Of a stretch of 56,691 nucleotides of DNA, positions 7,984-18,500 are shown one piece after another (the first letter of the stretch is position 1; the number at the start of each line of letters is the position of its first letter). The position numbers and the translations under genes are program-made. This DNA is from Methylovulum sp. GTDB lineage: Bacteria; Pseudomonadota; Gammaproteobacteria; Methylococcales; Methylomonadaceae. The DNA lies in contig JAURZI010000020.1 of the NCBI GenBank assembly GCA_030653435.1, positions 1-56,691 on the forward strand. The letters run 5' to 3'. The notes under the pieces are model-generated. The model had not been told where the DNA came from. It worked only from the letters and a program-made list of their open reading frames with translations, and searched no databases.

Positions 7984-10656
7984 TCACCGCAGCCATTCGT
8001 CAAGCAACGTGGCGACCAACGCTGTCCAGGTCTGGTGGGAAGCGCCCAAACCCTTGCCCGTTTCGGCATGGAAGTATTCATGGAACAGGATATGGTCTTT
8101 CCAGTGCGGATCGTGTTGAAAGCGGCCGTCGTTGCCATAAACGGGACGATGGCCTTGTGCATCGGGCACAAACAATCGTATCATGCGCCGGGCAAGTTCT
8201 TCGGCCAAGGCGCCTAAAGTCATCGAAACCGGGCCGTCATGATCGTCCAATACCACATCCATCTGAAAAGTCGGGCCCAACGCGCTATCCAGTTTGCGTA
8301 AAGCCTCAATCATCAAAAAGCCTGCCGGGAACCAGACCGGACCACGCCAGTTTGAATTGCCGCCCTTGAGCTTGGATTCCGCTTCGGCCGGTTCATAGCG
8401 CACTTCACTATCCCCGTATTTAAATGGTTGTCCGGCATGTATTTTGGACAGACTACGCATGCCAAATTGTGACAGGAATTCATGCCGGTCGAACACGCGG
8501 GATAATATGCGCTTAATTTGCGGTTGGTTAGGCACACTCAGTAAATAGACCGTTTGCTGTCCGCGGTTTATGGCATGGCAACTGGATTGGGTGACGTGGT
8601 TGCGGTTTTCCAGAAACCAGTTCAGATTTGCCGTAAACGTAGGGAACGGTTTTATCCACTCCGCCTCCAGGCGTTCCACGGCAAACAGCGGGATTAACCC
8701 GACCAGTGACCGGACCCGGAATTTATCGAAGCTATCATCAGGATGCCTTAACACGTCGTAAAAAAAACCGTCCGATTCGTCCCAAAGTTGGTAATCGCGC
8801 CCGCCCATCTGTTTCATCGCCGCCCCTATGTAGACATAATGTTGCAGAAACTTGGTTGCCAAGCCTTCATAGGTGTTGTTTTCCAGCGCCAGCTCCAGGG
8901 CAATCCGCATCATATTCAGACAGAACATCGCCATCCAGCCGGTGGCATCCGATTGCTCCAGGACATTGCCTTGCGGCAGTGCCAGGCTACGGTCGACCAC
9001 GGCGATATTGTCCAGGCCTAAAAAGCCGCCTTCGAAGACATTGTTGCCATGGTTGTCAACTTTGTTGGTCCACCATGTGAAATTAATCAGCAATTTATGG
9101 AAACAACCCTCAAGAAAGGCGCGGTCGGTTTTTTTATGCCGCCGTTTTTCCATATTGTAGACCCGCCAAACCGCCCAAGCATGGACGGGCGGGTTTAAAT
9201 CGGAGAAATCCCATTCGTAGGCCGGAATCTGCCCGTTGGGATGCTGGAATTGTTCAAACAGCATCAGCCACAACTGATTTTTGACAAAGGCCGGATCAAT
9301 CAATGCCATAGGCACCGAGGCTATCGCCAAATCCCAGGCGGCAAACCAGGGATATTCCCATTTATCCGGCATCAATAGCACGCGCATGGAATTGAGGTGT
9401 TCCCAATGCCGGTTGCGTCCCCATTTGCGTGAATCGGGCGGCGGTGCGCTGGGATCGTCGCCATGCAACCACTTGTGGACATCAAACAAGTAAACCTGTT
9501 TACTCCACAGTAAGCTGGCTAGCGCTTGCCTTTGTACGCGCTTTTCCTCTAACGTTGCTTTCGGCGGATGGACGCTGTCATAAAACGCATCCGCTTGCGC
9601 CTTACGTTGACTAAAAACGCTGTCAATATCGGCGAACGGCTGCTGCATGGCTACAGGGGTCAAACGCAACGTCAGTTGCACCGATTCGTTGGCAGGAATA
9701 TCAAAGTAATAATGCAAACAGGATTTAGTGCCGGTTTGTGCGGGATTGACGCAAGCTTCGCCGTGAATCAAATGACGGTGGAAGGCGTCTTTTACATAGG
9801 GCGACCGGGATACAGCATCGCCGCCATAAACCCGTTGGCTATGGGTCTCATTATTGGTGAATAACGGCGTACATGCGCCGTCCGCATAAAGATGGCGTTT
9901 GCCGAGATGGTAAGGGAACAATAAGCCGGACAGTTCTGCACTGTCGGCCAACAAGCAGGTATAGGGTACCGTTTTACCTGCATGGGCCAAGTTGATTACA
10001 GTTTCTATGCCACACGGTTCGCTCCATGCCCAGGTATTCCGAAACCACAGATGGGGCAGGATATGTAGCGGGGCGGTTTCAGGCCCGCGGTTGGATGCCT
10101 TGATGCGGATGCAAATATCCTCAGGCGATGCCTTAGCGTATACCACCTCGACATCAAAATAACGGTTATCATCAAAAATGCCGGTGTCGAGCAATTCGAA
10201 TTCGGCGCCGCCGCCTGCCCGCCGCCGGTTTTCCTGTAACAGCTCCTGATAAGGGTATTCGCGTTGTGGGTATTTGTAGAGATAACGCATATAGCTATGC
10301 GTCGGTGTGTTATCCAGATAAAAGTAATAGTCTTTGACGTCCTCGCCATGGTTGCCTTCCCACATATCCAGGCCAAAGGCGCGTTCTTTCAAGATCGGGT
10401 CGCGACCATTCCAGAGCGCCAACGCGAACGCCAATAGCTGATAACGGTCACAAATGCCTGCCAAACCATCCTCGCCCCAGCGGTAGGCCTTGCTCCGCGC
10501 CAAATCATGCGGCAAATATCGCCACGCATCGCCATTGGGGCTGTAATCTTCACGCACCGTCCCCCATGAACGTTCGCTGAGATAAGGTCCCCAACGCCAC
10601 CAGGGCGGTTGCTCACCGGTGTTTTCGGCTATCCGACTATGTTCGCTGTTCGCCAT
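7984..10656 (-). CDS. GH63/MGH1-like glycoside hydrolase (alpha-glucosidase-type)
   Basis: A protein of about 890 aa. The ATG at 10656 is preferred because an AAGGAG ribosome-binding site lies about 9 nt upstream; a GTG at 10680 would place that site inside the gene. No signal peptide is seen, so it is probably cytoplasmic. The sequence is rich in (alpha/alpha)6-barrel glycosidase features, including [16 protein letters not shown] and [21 protein letters not shown] mid-protein and [15 protein letters not shown] near the C-terminus. These are typical of the GH63 / mannosylglycerate-hydrolase-like group. The likely role is hydrolysis of an alpha-linked oligosaccharide, perhaps a compatible solute or glycogen fragment. 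Substrate is not readable from sequence. It converges with the export operon, leaving about 86 nt between stops. Confidence 0.85.
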   Translation of the reverse strand: MANSEHSRIAENTGEQPPWWRWGPYLSERSWGTVREDYSPNGDAWRYLPHDLARSKAYRWGEDGLAGICDRYQLLAFALALWNGRDPILKERAFGLDMWEGNHGEDVKDYYFYLDNTPTHSYMRYLYKYPQREYPYQELLQENRRRAGGGAEFELLDTGIFDDNRYFDVEVVYAKASPEDICIRIKASNRGPETAPLHILPHLWFRNTWAWSEPCGIETVINLAHAGKTVPYTCLLADSAELSGLLFPYHLGKRHLYADGACTPLFTNNETHSQRVYGGDAVSRSPYVKDAFHRHLIHGEACVNPAQTGTKSCLHYYFDIPANESVQLTLRLTPVAMQQPFADIDSVFSQRKAQADAFYDSVHPPKATLEEKRVQRQALASLLWSKQVYLFDVHKWLHGDDPSAPPPDSRKWGRNRHWEHLNSMRVLLMPDKWEYPWFAAWDLAIASVPMALIDPAFVKNQLWLMLFEQFQHPNGQIPAYEWDFSDLNPPVHAWAVWRVYNMEKRRHKKTDRAFLEGCFHKLLINFTWWTNKVDNHGNNVFEGGFLGLDNIAVVDRSLALPQGNVLEQSDATGWMAMFCLNMMRIALELALENNTYEGLATKFLQHYVYIGAAMKQMGGRDYQLWDESDGFFYDVLRHPDDSFDKFRVRSLVGLIPLFAVERLEAEWIKPFPTFTANLNWFLENRNHVTQSSCHAINRGQQTVYLLSVPNQPQIKRILSRVFDRHEFLSQFGMRSLSKIHAGQPFKYGDSEVRYEPAEAESKLKGGNSNWRGPVWFPAGFLMIEALRKLDSALGPTFQMDVVLDDHDGPVSMTLGALAEELARRMIRLFVPDAQGHRPVYGNDGRFQHDPHWKDHILFHEYFHAETGKGLGASHQTWTALVATLLDEWLR

Positions 10657-10948
10657 TGCAGGAGTCTCCTTATCAGGCACCCAAGCGGCACAGGCTCAGG
10701 ACTGCCAATCGGCCGATTTGACCTGACCGTACCCGGCCTGTCAAGTCCGCATAGCGCAATGCCTTTCACAGGTTCGCGTCGCGTACATTGCACTCAACAC
10801 AGGGACGTGATTTTTAAACGAAACCTAAGCTCAGTTTCATAACCGAAAAGCTGATTGCCTAAAGTACCGTTGAGCCGTTACCGTAGTTTTTAACCATTCA
10901 ATGGGCGGTTAAGTTCGGTGCACCAATTATCCGGGTCAGGGCTGGACA
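10657..10948. other. Intergenic region upstream of the GH63 gene
   Basis: It carries the GH63 ribosome-binding site (AAGGAG, minus strand) at its left end and presumably that gene's promoter, although no clear -35/-10 pair stands out. The right part runs into the attC-like structure. I see no gene here. Confidence 0.5.
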
Positions 10949-11059
10949 GATAACGTTACGGGGCGCGCCGCTAACGAAAGCGAAGCCGCCGAACCTTGAT
11001 AAAAACCAAACTTCAAAACCGCAAACGGGCGGCGCGTCCCTTTGACTGGCTTGTTGGAC
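10949..11059 (-). repeat. attC-like integron recombination site downstream of the 11.1-12.2 kb lipoprotein gene
   Basis: Read on the minus strand it starts with GTCCAAC (11059-11053, fitting the RYYYAAC core) and ends with GTTATC (10954-10949). Inside, the arm GGGACGCGCCGC (about 11039-11028) pairs with GCGGCGCGCCCC (10971-10960) with one mismatch, giving the hairpin typical of attC sites. Length is about 111 bp, within the usual attC range. The motif GTTACGGGG(C/T)GCGCCG at its base recurs at 13453. No integrase gene is seen in the window. Confidence 0.5.
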
Positions 11060-11116
11060 TTGGCAATACTCGCTAAAGCCCATCAACACATACATAACGC
11101 AATTACAAACAGCAAA

Positions 11117-12244
11117 TTAGACACTACCATCGATCTTACACAAATCAATTGCCTGCAGGTAAAACTCATCATAATGGATAGTCGTGTGAGTATTTCTAGC
11201 AAAAGCGAGTTTGCACCCATCAGGAGACAAGACAAACTTTTTGATTTCTCCCTGAACGATTATTTTGAAGTCACCTTCCGGAGTTTGCTTATAAAGTCCA
11301 TTCTTATACCTTAAATTAGGATCGCCAATACCGCCAACCAAAAACAACCCTGCTTTCGTTGGAATTAAATCCAGTCCTACGGTGTTCAAGAAATCATCTT
11401 TTTGCCATTCAAATTTTATGATTGTTTCAAGTCTTCCATCGGGATAAAGCCACCAAAACTGACCATGTCCGTTTGGCGTTTCACGGGGTTTAAGAGGATT
11501 CTGACCCTGCAGCCCAAGCAAATAAGCATTCTTAAATTTTTCATAACGTAAAAGAAATACTTGATAATCTTGTTCAATCCATGGTTTGAATTCGCTGGTA
11601 TCAATATAAATTGATGGGCTGTCTAATTCAGGAAAGATGGCTATTGGATAAGTCGGATGCTCAAAGTGTTGTATCTGGAGGCTACCCTCCATGTAAATCA
11701 AGCCGGGTTCTGAACCTAATATCCAGCCATGGCCTTCAGCTAATTTGCGAGGGAGAGCTTTATAGCTGTTATAAGTTTTTTCACGGGGTTGCAGCTTACA
11801 ATCAAAATCATCAAAAGTATTGCCGTCACTGGGGGCCAAGTAAGTGACTTTCTCCTCTTGTCCATATGTGCCATAAAAATCAGTATGTTCATTTAAACAA
11901 ACGCCATCTTTGATTTGCGCTTTCGAATATCTAATATTGCCGTTTGAATAGCAAATATTACTAATTCGGGGGCTTCCGTACCACGAAACTTCATTATTTC
12001 GAATATCAAACTCTAGTATCTGGGTTTGAGGTTGTTTTCCATGCGAGGGGTGTTGGCAATAGTTACCGTTGCCTGCAACCGTTAAAATTCGATCATTATC
12101 TATCCAGAATATTCTGGTGTGAACTTGAGAAGTACGGATTTTGCTGTCAAGAGGCTTGATGTCACATGCCGACAGAAAAAATGTGACGATGCCTATCATA
12201 CCGAAACGAATGCAAAACGTTTTAATAAGGCTTAGATATTTCAT
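11117..12244 (-). CDS. Putative lipoprotein with beta-propeller-like repeats, function unknown
   Basis: A 375-aa protein with a type II signal peptide (lipobox LSAC, Cys about residue 27, followed by Asp, which in Enterobacteria would favour inner-membrane retention). The body has repeated beta-strand-like segments with WD/DPP-like phrases such as FWIDNDRILTVAG, GWILGSEPGLIYM and KKFVLSPDGCKLAFARN, suggesting a WD40/TolB-type propeller. I do not recognise the family. It is minus strand, the same direction as its cassette-like neighbours, and is followed by an attC-like site. It could be a captured cassette gene. Confidence 0.65.
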   Translation of the reverse strand: MKYLSLIKTFCIRFGMIGIVTFFLSACDIKPLDSKIRTSQVHTRIFWIDNDRILTVAGNGNYCQHPSHGKQPQTQILEFDIRNNEVSWYGSPRISNICYSNGNIRYSKAQIKDGVCLNEHTDFYGTYGQEEKVTYLAPSDGNTFDDFDCKLQPREKTYNSYKALPRKLAEGHGWILGSEPGLIYMEGSLQIQHFEHPTYPIAIFPELDSPSIYIDTSEFKPWIEQDYQVFLLRYEKFKNAYLLGLQGQNPLKPRETPNGHGQFWWLYPDGRLETIIKFEWQKDDFLNTVGLDLIPTKAGLFLVGGIGDPNLRYKNGLYKQTPEGDFKIIVQGEIKKFVLSPDGCKLAFARNTHTTIHYDEFYLQAIDLCKIDGSV

Positions 12245-12587
12245 TGATTTTTCCAGATTAGTTTAAATCGGGTATGACTAAAGGAAAGGTTGTTTTATAG
12301 AAAAGCGTACCCATCTGCCTTATAAATCAATCCAGCAAGCCTCCGATGGGAATTCCAAGGTTAAATAATGCCCATTCAGACACACCGACGGTATCGGACG
12401 ACTGTGTCCAACTTCCATATTCGAGTAGAATTGCCGGGGCAATAGCGATGGATAAACCTATTGAAATATGTCTGTTCATACCGCCCAATGTGTTTACAGC
12501 ACTTATAGGACTAAAGCGAAACCGCCAATTTTAATTGTAAAATTGAGGAGACAGGCATACTTGAATTTCTTTTGTATCCCTACCTTG
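12245..12587. other. Intergenic stretch with a degenerate attC-like repeat
   Basis: It contains the 12483-12527 attC-like repeat described separately. The rest shows no gene, clear promoter or terminator. Small open frames here lack ribosome-binding sites. Confidence 0.45.
12483..12527 (-). repeat. Degenerate attC-like repeat
   Basis: GCCCAAT (12483) is followed by AGGACTAAAGCGAAACCG. The same order of motifs occurs at 13446 (GCCCAAT, then AGGACTTAAACGAAACCG). On the minus strand the end reads ATTGGGC, close to the GTTRRRY core of attC. The hairpin arms are poorly preserved, so this is assigned mainly by homology to the 13.4-kb copy. Confidence 0.35.
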
Positions 12588-13409
12588 CTAGCTTTCAGGC
12601 ACAGACGGCGCGCTGTTTAAGGGTTGCTTTGGCGTTAAAGGCTGTTGTGCGATAAACGCTAATAAGTCTTCTGTGATGTCCAATACCACCTTGCTTTGGT
12701 TAAACAACACCAGTTCTGAACCACCACTAATAATCAATTGGTAGCCGTGCAATTGTCCATAAGTGTCGATTAATTGCGTGAAGGTGTTATTGGCACGCTC
12801 ACGAAACATCTGGTCATTTTGGCGCTTTTCTAGGAATAAATCGCTAAGCCGTGCTAGCTTGCCTTGTAAGTCTATCATTTGCTTATCTTCTTTTTTCGCT
12901 TTATCGATACAATCCCAATAATCTGGATTATTGTGACCTCTACGAATGTCTTCCAATTCGGATATGGTAATTGCGAATCCGCCTTGTTCACCTAAGTTTC
13001 TACCGCCTTTGAGATGTATTTCGTGGGGCTTATTCTTATCCTTGCTTTTCTCACCCCCGCATTTGTCCTTTATTTGCTGTGTTAAACGGTCAATTTGCTC
13101 GTCAATTAGCTTACGTTCTTTAACTGCTTCGTTGTAATGAGCATTTTGCGACTCAATCTCAGGATCGGCATTGGTTAAAGCGATTTTGATTGCTTCAGTC
13201 ACTTTATACTTATTCGCCACCGCCCATTTGATTTCAGGCGTGGGGACTGAAGTTTGCGGTGCAGAGCTGATCGAATTCGCAGTTTGGGTAGGTTGCGGAA
13301 GTTGCTGTTGGTCACAAGCGGTTAACAGGGTTAATAGGCAGAAAACTAGAGCTGCATGTACATAATAGAGCGCAAATGATTTTTCATCTGCTTGGGTGTA
13401 AACATTCAT
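12588..13409 (-). CDS. Putative coiled-coil lipoprotein, function unknown
   Basis: A 273-aa protein with a signal peptide and lipobox LTAC (Cys about residue 32, followed by Asp). After a Gln/Pro/Ser-rich linker there are charged helical segments (about residues 85-115, and 165-205 around DKQMIDLQGKLARLSDLFLEKR) that look like coiled coils. The C-terminal part resembles an OmpH/Skp-like helical arrangement in composition only. I do not recognise the family. It lies between two attC-like repeats in the minus-strand cassette-like cluster. Confidence 0.6.
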   Translation of the reverse strand: MNVYTQADEKSFALYYVHAALVFCLLTLLTACDQQQLPQPTQTANSISSAPQTSVPTPEIKWAVANKYKVTEAIKIALTNADPEIESQNAHYNEAVKERKLIDEQIDRLTQQIKDKCGGEKSKDKNKPHEIHLKGGRNLGEQGGFAITISELEDIRRGHNNPDYWDCIDKAKKEDKQMIDLQGKLARLSDLFLEKRQNDQMFRERANNTFTQLIDTYGQLHGYQLIISGGSELVLFNQSKVVLDITEDLLAFIAQQPLTPKQPLNSAPSVPES

Positions 13410-13445
13410 TTGCTTATCCTTATTGATTAGTATCGAAATTTATAC

Positions 13446-13665
13446 GCCCAATGTTACGGGGTGCGCCGTTCACAGGACTTAAACGAAACCGGCGAATCTT
13501 GAAAAAACAGAACGTTACGCCAATTGGCAACACGAACCAAGCCAAACTACCACCAACCCAAAGGGCTTGGTTTGTCCCATGTGCGGCTAACACTATAGAA
13601 GCCGAACCTTGTGCAGCTTGAAAAAACCTGCTGTGTTTACAAACAATACAAACCCCAAAAGCCTT
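13446..13665 (-). repeat. attC-like repeat region between the DUF2442/DUF4160 pair and the lipoprotein gene
   Basis: On the minus strand it ends with ACGGCGCACCCCGTAAC then ATTGGGC (13452-13446), matching the base of the 10.95-kb site. The motif pair GCCGAACCTTG / TTGAAAAAACC occurs near 13491 and 13600 and resembles GCCGAACCTTGATAAAAACC at 10990. The upstream arm is not clear, and the region may hold one degraded or two nested sites. There is no coding sequence. Confidence 0.4.
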
Positions 13666-13929
13666 TTAACAACTCATAACCTGTGAAACCAAAGGAAATC
13701 GCTCTGGATGGCGGATTGAATCAACATGCAGGTCAATCTCCAGTTCAGGCCAATATAGATGGTGCGGCTGTGGGCGATCAACTTGAAACAACTGTTCCAC
13801 TGATGCCTTACGGAACCAAGGGAACTCCGAAAACGAGACAAATAGTTCATCTTCTTCATCGAGAAGAAGCCAGAAGCCATGTTTTGAAAGCCCTAATACC
13901 TCAACTTGGGAAATGTTTGTACCAAGCAT
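13666..13929 (-). CDS. DUF2442-family small protein
   Basis: An 87-aa protein with the DUF2442 pattern (VEVLGLSKHGFWLLLDEEDELFVSF then FPWFRKASVEQLFQV and a histidine-containing segment). DUF2442 genes commonly follow DUF4160 genes, and the pairs have been discussed as toxin-antitoxin-like modules; function is unproven. It overlaps the upstream DUF4160 gene by 29 nt, so the two are translationally coupled. Confidence 0.75.
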   Translation of the reverse strand: MLGTNISQVEVLGLSKHGFWLLLDEEDELFVSFSEFPWFRKASVEQLFQVDRPQPHHLYWPELEIDLHVDSIRHPERFPLVSQVMSC

Positions 13930-14140
13930 CCTGAATCTCCCGTTCGTGTGACCTAACCAAATCTTCTGCTTCTTTTAGTTCTTGCGAAGATAACCCGAAG
14001 TTTTGCGCGAGCTCGATAGTGGGTTTAAGCCAAAACTTTGCTTCACCATCAGAGTGATAGACATGAATGTGCATTCGCGATTCTTCACGAGAAAAGAAAT
14101 AGAACCGATAACCTCGTTCACGAAATACTGTTGGACTCAT
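13901..14140 (-). CDS. DUF4160-family small protein
   Basis: A 79-aa protein with the DUF4160 hallmark: a start close to SPTVFRERGYRFYFFSREESRMHIHVYHSDGEAKFWL, then a helical C-terminus. The ATG lies only a few bases after a GTTAGGC core (minus strand, 14151-14145). This is the spacing seen in integron cassettes, where the first codon sits just inside the recombination point. It is coupled to the DUF2442 gene. The pair is a candidate mobile two-gene module. Confidence 0.75.
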   Translation of the reverse strand: MSPTVFRERGYRFYFFSREESRMHIHVYHSDGEAKFWLKPTIELAQNFGLSSQELKEAEDLVRSHEREIQDAWYKHFPS

Positions 14141-14144
14141 AATT

Positions 14145-14151
14145 GCCTAAC
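14145..14151 (-). repeat. Cassette-boundary core site GTTAGGC
   Basis: GTTAGGC on the minus strand fits the integron simple-site/R' core GTTRRRY. It sits 4 nt before the DUF4160 start codon, so it would be the 5' boundary of the first cassette. The matching arm further upstream (14152-14262) is not well preserved. Confidence 0.4.
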
Positions 14152-14262
14152 TCGTCTGTTTGCAGTAAGTGTGGTGTGTCAAGCATAGTATCTCCAAGGA
14201 CGAGGTCAGTATGCTGCGGTTAATGGGGTTTGGCTATCTTGCCGCAAACCCCCTTAAGCCGC

Positions 14263-14748
14263 TCAGTGCGATGAATGCGCTGCCGGCGGTGCTTTTGTTA
14301 TATCGGTCCTACGCAACACATAGCGGTCAGCAAGTTCGCCGGAAATACGGTTGCCGTCGTTATCGAGCTGAATGAGCGTATTTTCGCCGACGATATATTG
14401 CCGCACCGTCGAGCTATTGCGCGGCGTCAAAACAATCGTATCGCTTTGTCCGCCCCAAGTAAATTTGCCTTTTTCCACAAATTCCCTGGGTGACTTGCCA
14501 ACGTTTTGGGTAATCAAGATATAGCTGTTATTTTTGTTTAAAGCGAGCGTTGTTTTAACGCCATTGCAATCAGGGCAGGGGACAAAACCGTAATAAATAC
14601 CCGGCCAATCCAGGCTCTCTTGTTCATGATGTACAGCTTTATCGGCTGTCCCGGCGGTTTCAGCAAAAACGGCGGGGTGACCCGAAAAAATTGCGATGAA
14701 AACAGAAATAGCCAGTAGTTGTTTAAAGGGTAGTCTACATGCCCGCAT
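14263..14748 (-). CDS. Periplasmic NlpE-N-like copper/envelope stress protein
   Basis: A 161-aa protein with a cleavable signal peptide (ending AVFA) and an NlpE N-terminal domain: WPGIYYGFVPCPDCNGVKTTL, with the CxxC pair, then LALNKNNSYIL and a Gly/Trp beta strand (KGKFTWGGQSDTIVL). E. coli NlpE is an outer-membrane lipoprotein that senses surface contact and copper. This one has no lipobox cysteine, so it is probably soluble in the periplasm, and it lacks the C-terminal NlpE domain. It is monocistronic with about 130 nt to the next gene upstream. Confidence 0.75.
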   Translation of the reverse strand: MRACRLPFKQLLAISVFIAIFSGHPAVFAETAGTADKAVHHEQESLDWPGIYYGFVPCPDCNGVKTTLALNKNNSYILITQNVGKSPREFVEKGKFTWGGQSDTIVLTPRNSSTVRQYIVGENTLIQLDNDGNRISGELADRYVLRRTDITKAPPAAHSSH

Positions 14749-14881
14749 AATTGCTCCTAATAAAAACGATTATAAAACCACTGGGTACGCATAGCCGCAG
14801 AAGCTATCGCGTACCGCTAGTGTTCATTATTCTGTCTATGACGCTGTGCGTATCCTAACTAAAAAGCCACAGGCTGCCCGT

Positions 14882-15277
14882 TCAGGGCTGCGCCTCCTGC
14901 TTTGGGCTTTCGGTCTTGAACAGTTCGGCGACAAGCTCAAGGTGGGGCTTTGTTTGCGGTGTCACTGGGATTTTCCAGGCCGTCCCCACGACACGGGCCA
15001 GTGCATTAGCCAACCAGGGACGGTTCGATTGAGCTTTTTCAATAATAAATTGATAGGACTCCCCTTCGCCAACAACAGCAAAATCTTCAAGCCAAACTTC
15101 AATCGCTTCCGCTTCACCGAAAAGCTTTATTTGCACGTATGATTTCCGTGCATCAAGGTCAAAATTAAAATCCGCCAATTCTGCAATGCCCTTAAGCTGT
15201 GTATTTGCCACCCATAAAATCAATACCTTGGGCGTACATTTTATTGCCATTTTTATTAAGCTGGTTTTATAACTCAT
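14882..15277 (-). CDS. Hypothetical protein
   Basis: A 131-aa protein starting at an ATG preceded by GAGGG. A hydrophobic stretch (KVLILWVANTQLKGIAELADF) leads into alternating beta-like segments (SYVQIKLFGEAEAIEVWLEDFAVV) and a helical tail. I do not recognise the family. The absence of a signal peptide suggests a cytoplasmic protein. It sits alone between the NlpE-like gene and the divergently transcribed macroglobulin gene. Confidence 0.6.
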   Translation of the reverse strand: MSYKTSLIKMAIKCTPKVLILWVANTQLKGIAELADFNFDLDARKSYVQIKLFGEAEAIEVWLEDFAVVGEGESYQFIIEKAQSNRPWLANALARVVGTAWKIPVTPQTKPHLELVAELFKTESPKQEAQP

Positions 15278-15596
15278 TTTTAGCCCTCATTCAGTTACCG
15301 AGTATGGTCTATCATCTTAACCATTCTTTGCCGGATTGTGCCACAACTATTATTGAACTCTATGGCCGCCTTGCCAATACCATTGGGCATCGATGTGGCT
15401 ACACTAAACCGGACACACCCTTAAAATATCAATACATCTTCCCGCTGCGGTTCATGTCGAGCCTTTATTTCTGATCATTCCTTTCCGTTTCGTTATACTT
15501 CACCTTGTTATAAAGCATTATCCTTGGCACTGTGGGGCTAGGGATGGCCGGTTATTTCCTCTTTCAAGCTGTTTTGCAGCCTAACGGTGGTTTTTT
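15278..15596. other. Divergent intergenic region upstream of the macroglobulin gene
   Basis: It must carry promoters for the plus-strand macroglobulin-pbpC pair and the minus-strand hypothetical gene. Possible -10 boxes are TATACT (near 15495) and TATAAA (near 15511), but no convincing -35 partner is visible. A C-rich/T-rich tract precedes the macroglobulin ATG. No gene is seen. Confidence 0.35.
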
Positions 15597-18500
15597 ATGC
15601 GCTTTATTCGTCAAATACTAACCTGTGTTGTCGCCCATTGGATATTTTGGCTGGCCGTCGATGCCCATGCCGTATACGATTCAGCGGGCATCTCTGAATT
15701 TAAGGCGCTTCAGGTCATAAAGATCACGCCAGATGGCGAGGATGTACCGGCCGGTAAACAAATTGTTATCCAGTTTGACCGCCCCGTCGTTCCTGTCGGG
15801 AAGATGGAGCGTCCGGCTTCAGAAATTCCTGTCATCATCACCCCGGCTCTTGCCTGTGAATGGCGATGGCTTAACACCTCGGCATTGGCATGCAATCTAC
15901 CCGAGAAGGCGCCACTCAAAGAAGCAACGCATTACACGCTGGAAATCGAACCCGGCATTAAGGCGGAAGATGGCGCGACGATTCCTGACAGCTTCCATCA
16001 TGACTTTATCACCCAGCGCCCTGATGTGAACTACCATGAATTCCGGGAATGGAAATCGCCGGGTTATCCCGTTATACGGCTGGTATTGAATCAACCCGTC
16101 GATAAGGAATCGGTCGCACAGCATGTGTTTTGGAGCGTCGGTGACCAGGCTGAGCGTGTTGCCGTGAACGTTAAAGCCGACTCGGCGGATCATGAGCCAC
16201 CTCAATGGATGCCCATACCGGGGGAAAGCGCCCTACTACTGTTTAACAAACAACCCGCACAAAAAAGCGATGATGACCTTCATAAAGTACAAGGAAAGGA
16301 AGCGCGCAGGATTTGGCTGGTTGAACCGGTGCAAGAACTGCCGTTAGATACCCATATTATGCTTAAAACAGAGCCAGGTTTAAGGTCTGCACTGGGGACT
16401 GAGGCAAGTGTCACCGCCAATCCTGTGGCGGAACTCGACACCTATCCCGAATTTAGGTTTCTCGGCATTAAATGCACAACTAACAGTGGTGAAGAGTTGC
16501 GGGTTGAAGCCGGTCAAGCGCCTGGTGGAAAATGTGATCCGATGCAGCCGGTGGACCTTTCCTTCAGCACACCGGTAGAGCGCGACAATCTGGGTGATAG
16601 GTTGATATTTAACCCGCCTGTGGGTGGTTGGAAGAAAGCATCAGAAGACGCAACGACAACAGCTCAAGCACCGGAAAACACGGATGACGGCGCTGAAGTC
16701 GGCACTCTATTCAGCCAAGCGCATAGCAAGGGCGCCATTTATGACGTATGGATTCCCGGCGGTCTGAAGGTCGCGCAAGACTACACCGTACAGTCGCACC
16801 AACAAGCGGCGATGACTTTTTTTGAGCGGCTTTGGCACTGGCTACTATCATGGTTTAAGCCCGTTGCCCCTGTTGCTGAAGTACAGGATATCTTTGGCCG
16901 CAAGCTCAACCAGCCTATTTCAGCGAGTTTTACGACCGCACACCGAAATCCCAATTTCGTTATGGATTACACCGATGCCGTGCTGGAGAAGGGTGTGGAA
17001 AGCGAAGTGCCCTTTTACGTCAATAACCTGAATAACTACAGCTTCAACTACCGGGGCATAAGCGCCAAAGGTGCCGACAAACAACAGATTTTCCGTAAAA
17101 CGATTCCCCGTGTGCAAGATGTGCAATTCGCCGTTCCCTTCGGTGTGCGCGAAATGCTTGATGGACAAACCGGAGCGGTATTCGGCTCTTTGCAAACCGA
17201 ACCGGTTGTAAAAACATATTCTCCTATCCTGTTTGCACAAGTCACCCCCTATCAGGTACATCTCAAACTGGGTCATTTCAACAGTCTGGTTTGGGTCACT
17301 GACATGGCAACCGGCCAACCTGTGGCGGGTGCCAAGGTCAGCTTATACCAGGATGCCTTTACCACGCTGCATACCGTGACCGGCATAACGGCGGGGGCAA
17401 GTACAGATGACTCAGGATTAGCGCTATTGCCCGGAACGGATACGCTAGACCCCGAACTTTCTATCACGACACGTTACCGGGATGAAGATCAGCGCTATTT
17501 CCTGCGTGTGGAAAAAAACGATGACATGGCGCTGCTGCCCATAGCGCAATCTTTTACCATTGATGCTTATCGTGCTTCGGGAAGTGAAGCGGTATATCCC
17601 TACAACCAAATGCGTTATGGTCATACGCGCGCTTGGGGTACGACCGCCCAGGGCATTTACCGTGCCGGTGACACCATTCAATATAAAATCTATGTCCGTA
17701 ATCAGGATAACAACGGTTTTATGCCACCGCCCGTTGGCGTTTATCGGCTGCAGGTGATCGACCCCATGGGCAAAGCCGTGCATGACCGTAAAAATATTAG
17801 TTTATCGGCGTTTGGCGGCACCGGCGGGGAATTTACCGTGCCCAAAGCAGGCGCAGTCGGTTGGTATCAATTCAAACTCACAGGCGACTTTGCTAAAAAA
17901 CCTGAAAACGATCATGAAGAAGCTGTTGAGAAAAAGCCCGATAGTGACAATGATGAAGACAGCGCCAGCAAAAAAACCTGGCTGCCCATGCGCGTTCTGG
18001 TCAGCGATTTTACGCCATCCCCTTTTCGGGTGAGCAATCAGTTGAACGGCGATTTATTTCATGCCGGTGAGTCGGTGAATGTGGCAACCCGTGCCGAACT
18101 CCATTCGGGTGGCGCATATACCGATGCTGCAGCGCGTATTACTGCACTACTGGAAAGTACGCCATTCATAGCCAAACATCCTTTAGCCAAAAATTTCCAA
18201 TTTGATAGCTACCAAAACGAAACCCCTACACAGCAAATTTTTCAGAAAATCGACAAAGTAAACGACAAGGGTGAAAACAACCTTATTTTTACCACGGGAA
18301 CGCCCAAGGTGGTCTACGGCAAACTATTGGTGGAAAGTGCCGTTGCCGATGATCGGGGCAAGTATATCAGCGGTCAAGCACGTGCCGATTATCTGGGGGT
18401 AGACCGCCTGGTGGGCCTTTATCCCAACGAATGGCTTTATCAGGTCGGCAAATCGGGCAGCTTGCAATATATCGTTGTTGATGACCGTGGCAACCCTGCC

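Noticed and set aside
7941-8369. Plus-strand open frame overlapping the 3' end of the GH63 gene
   Set aside because: No ribosome-binding site, unlike-protein composition, antisense to a clear glycosidase.
14221-14260. GGGGTTTGG/CGCAAACCCCC hairpin as a terminator of the NlpE-like gene
   Set aside because: A stem is present but no T-run follows on the minus strand, so I do not call a rho-independent terminator.
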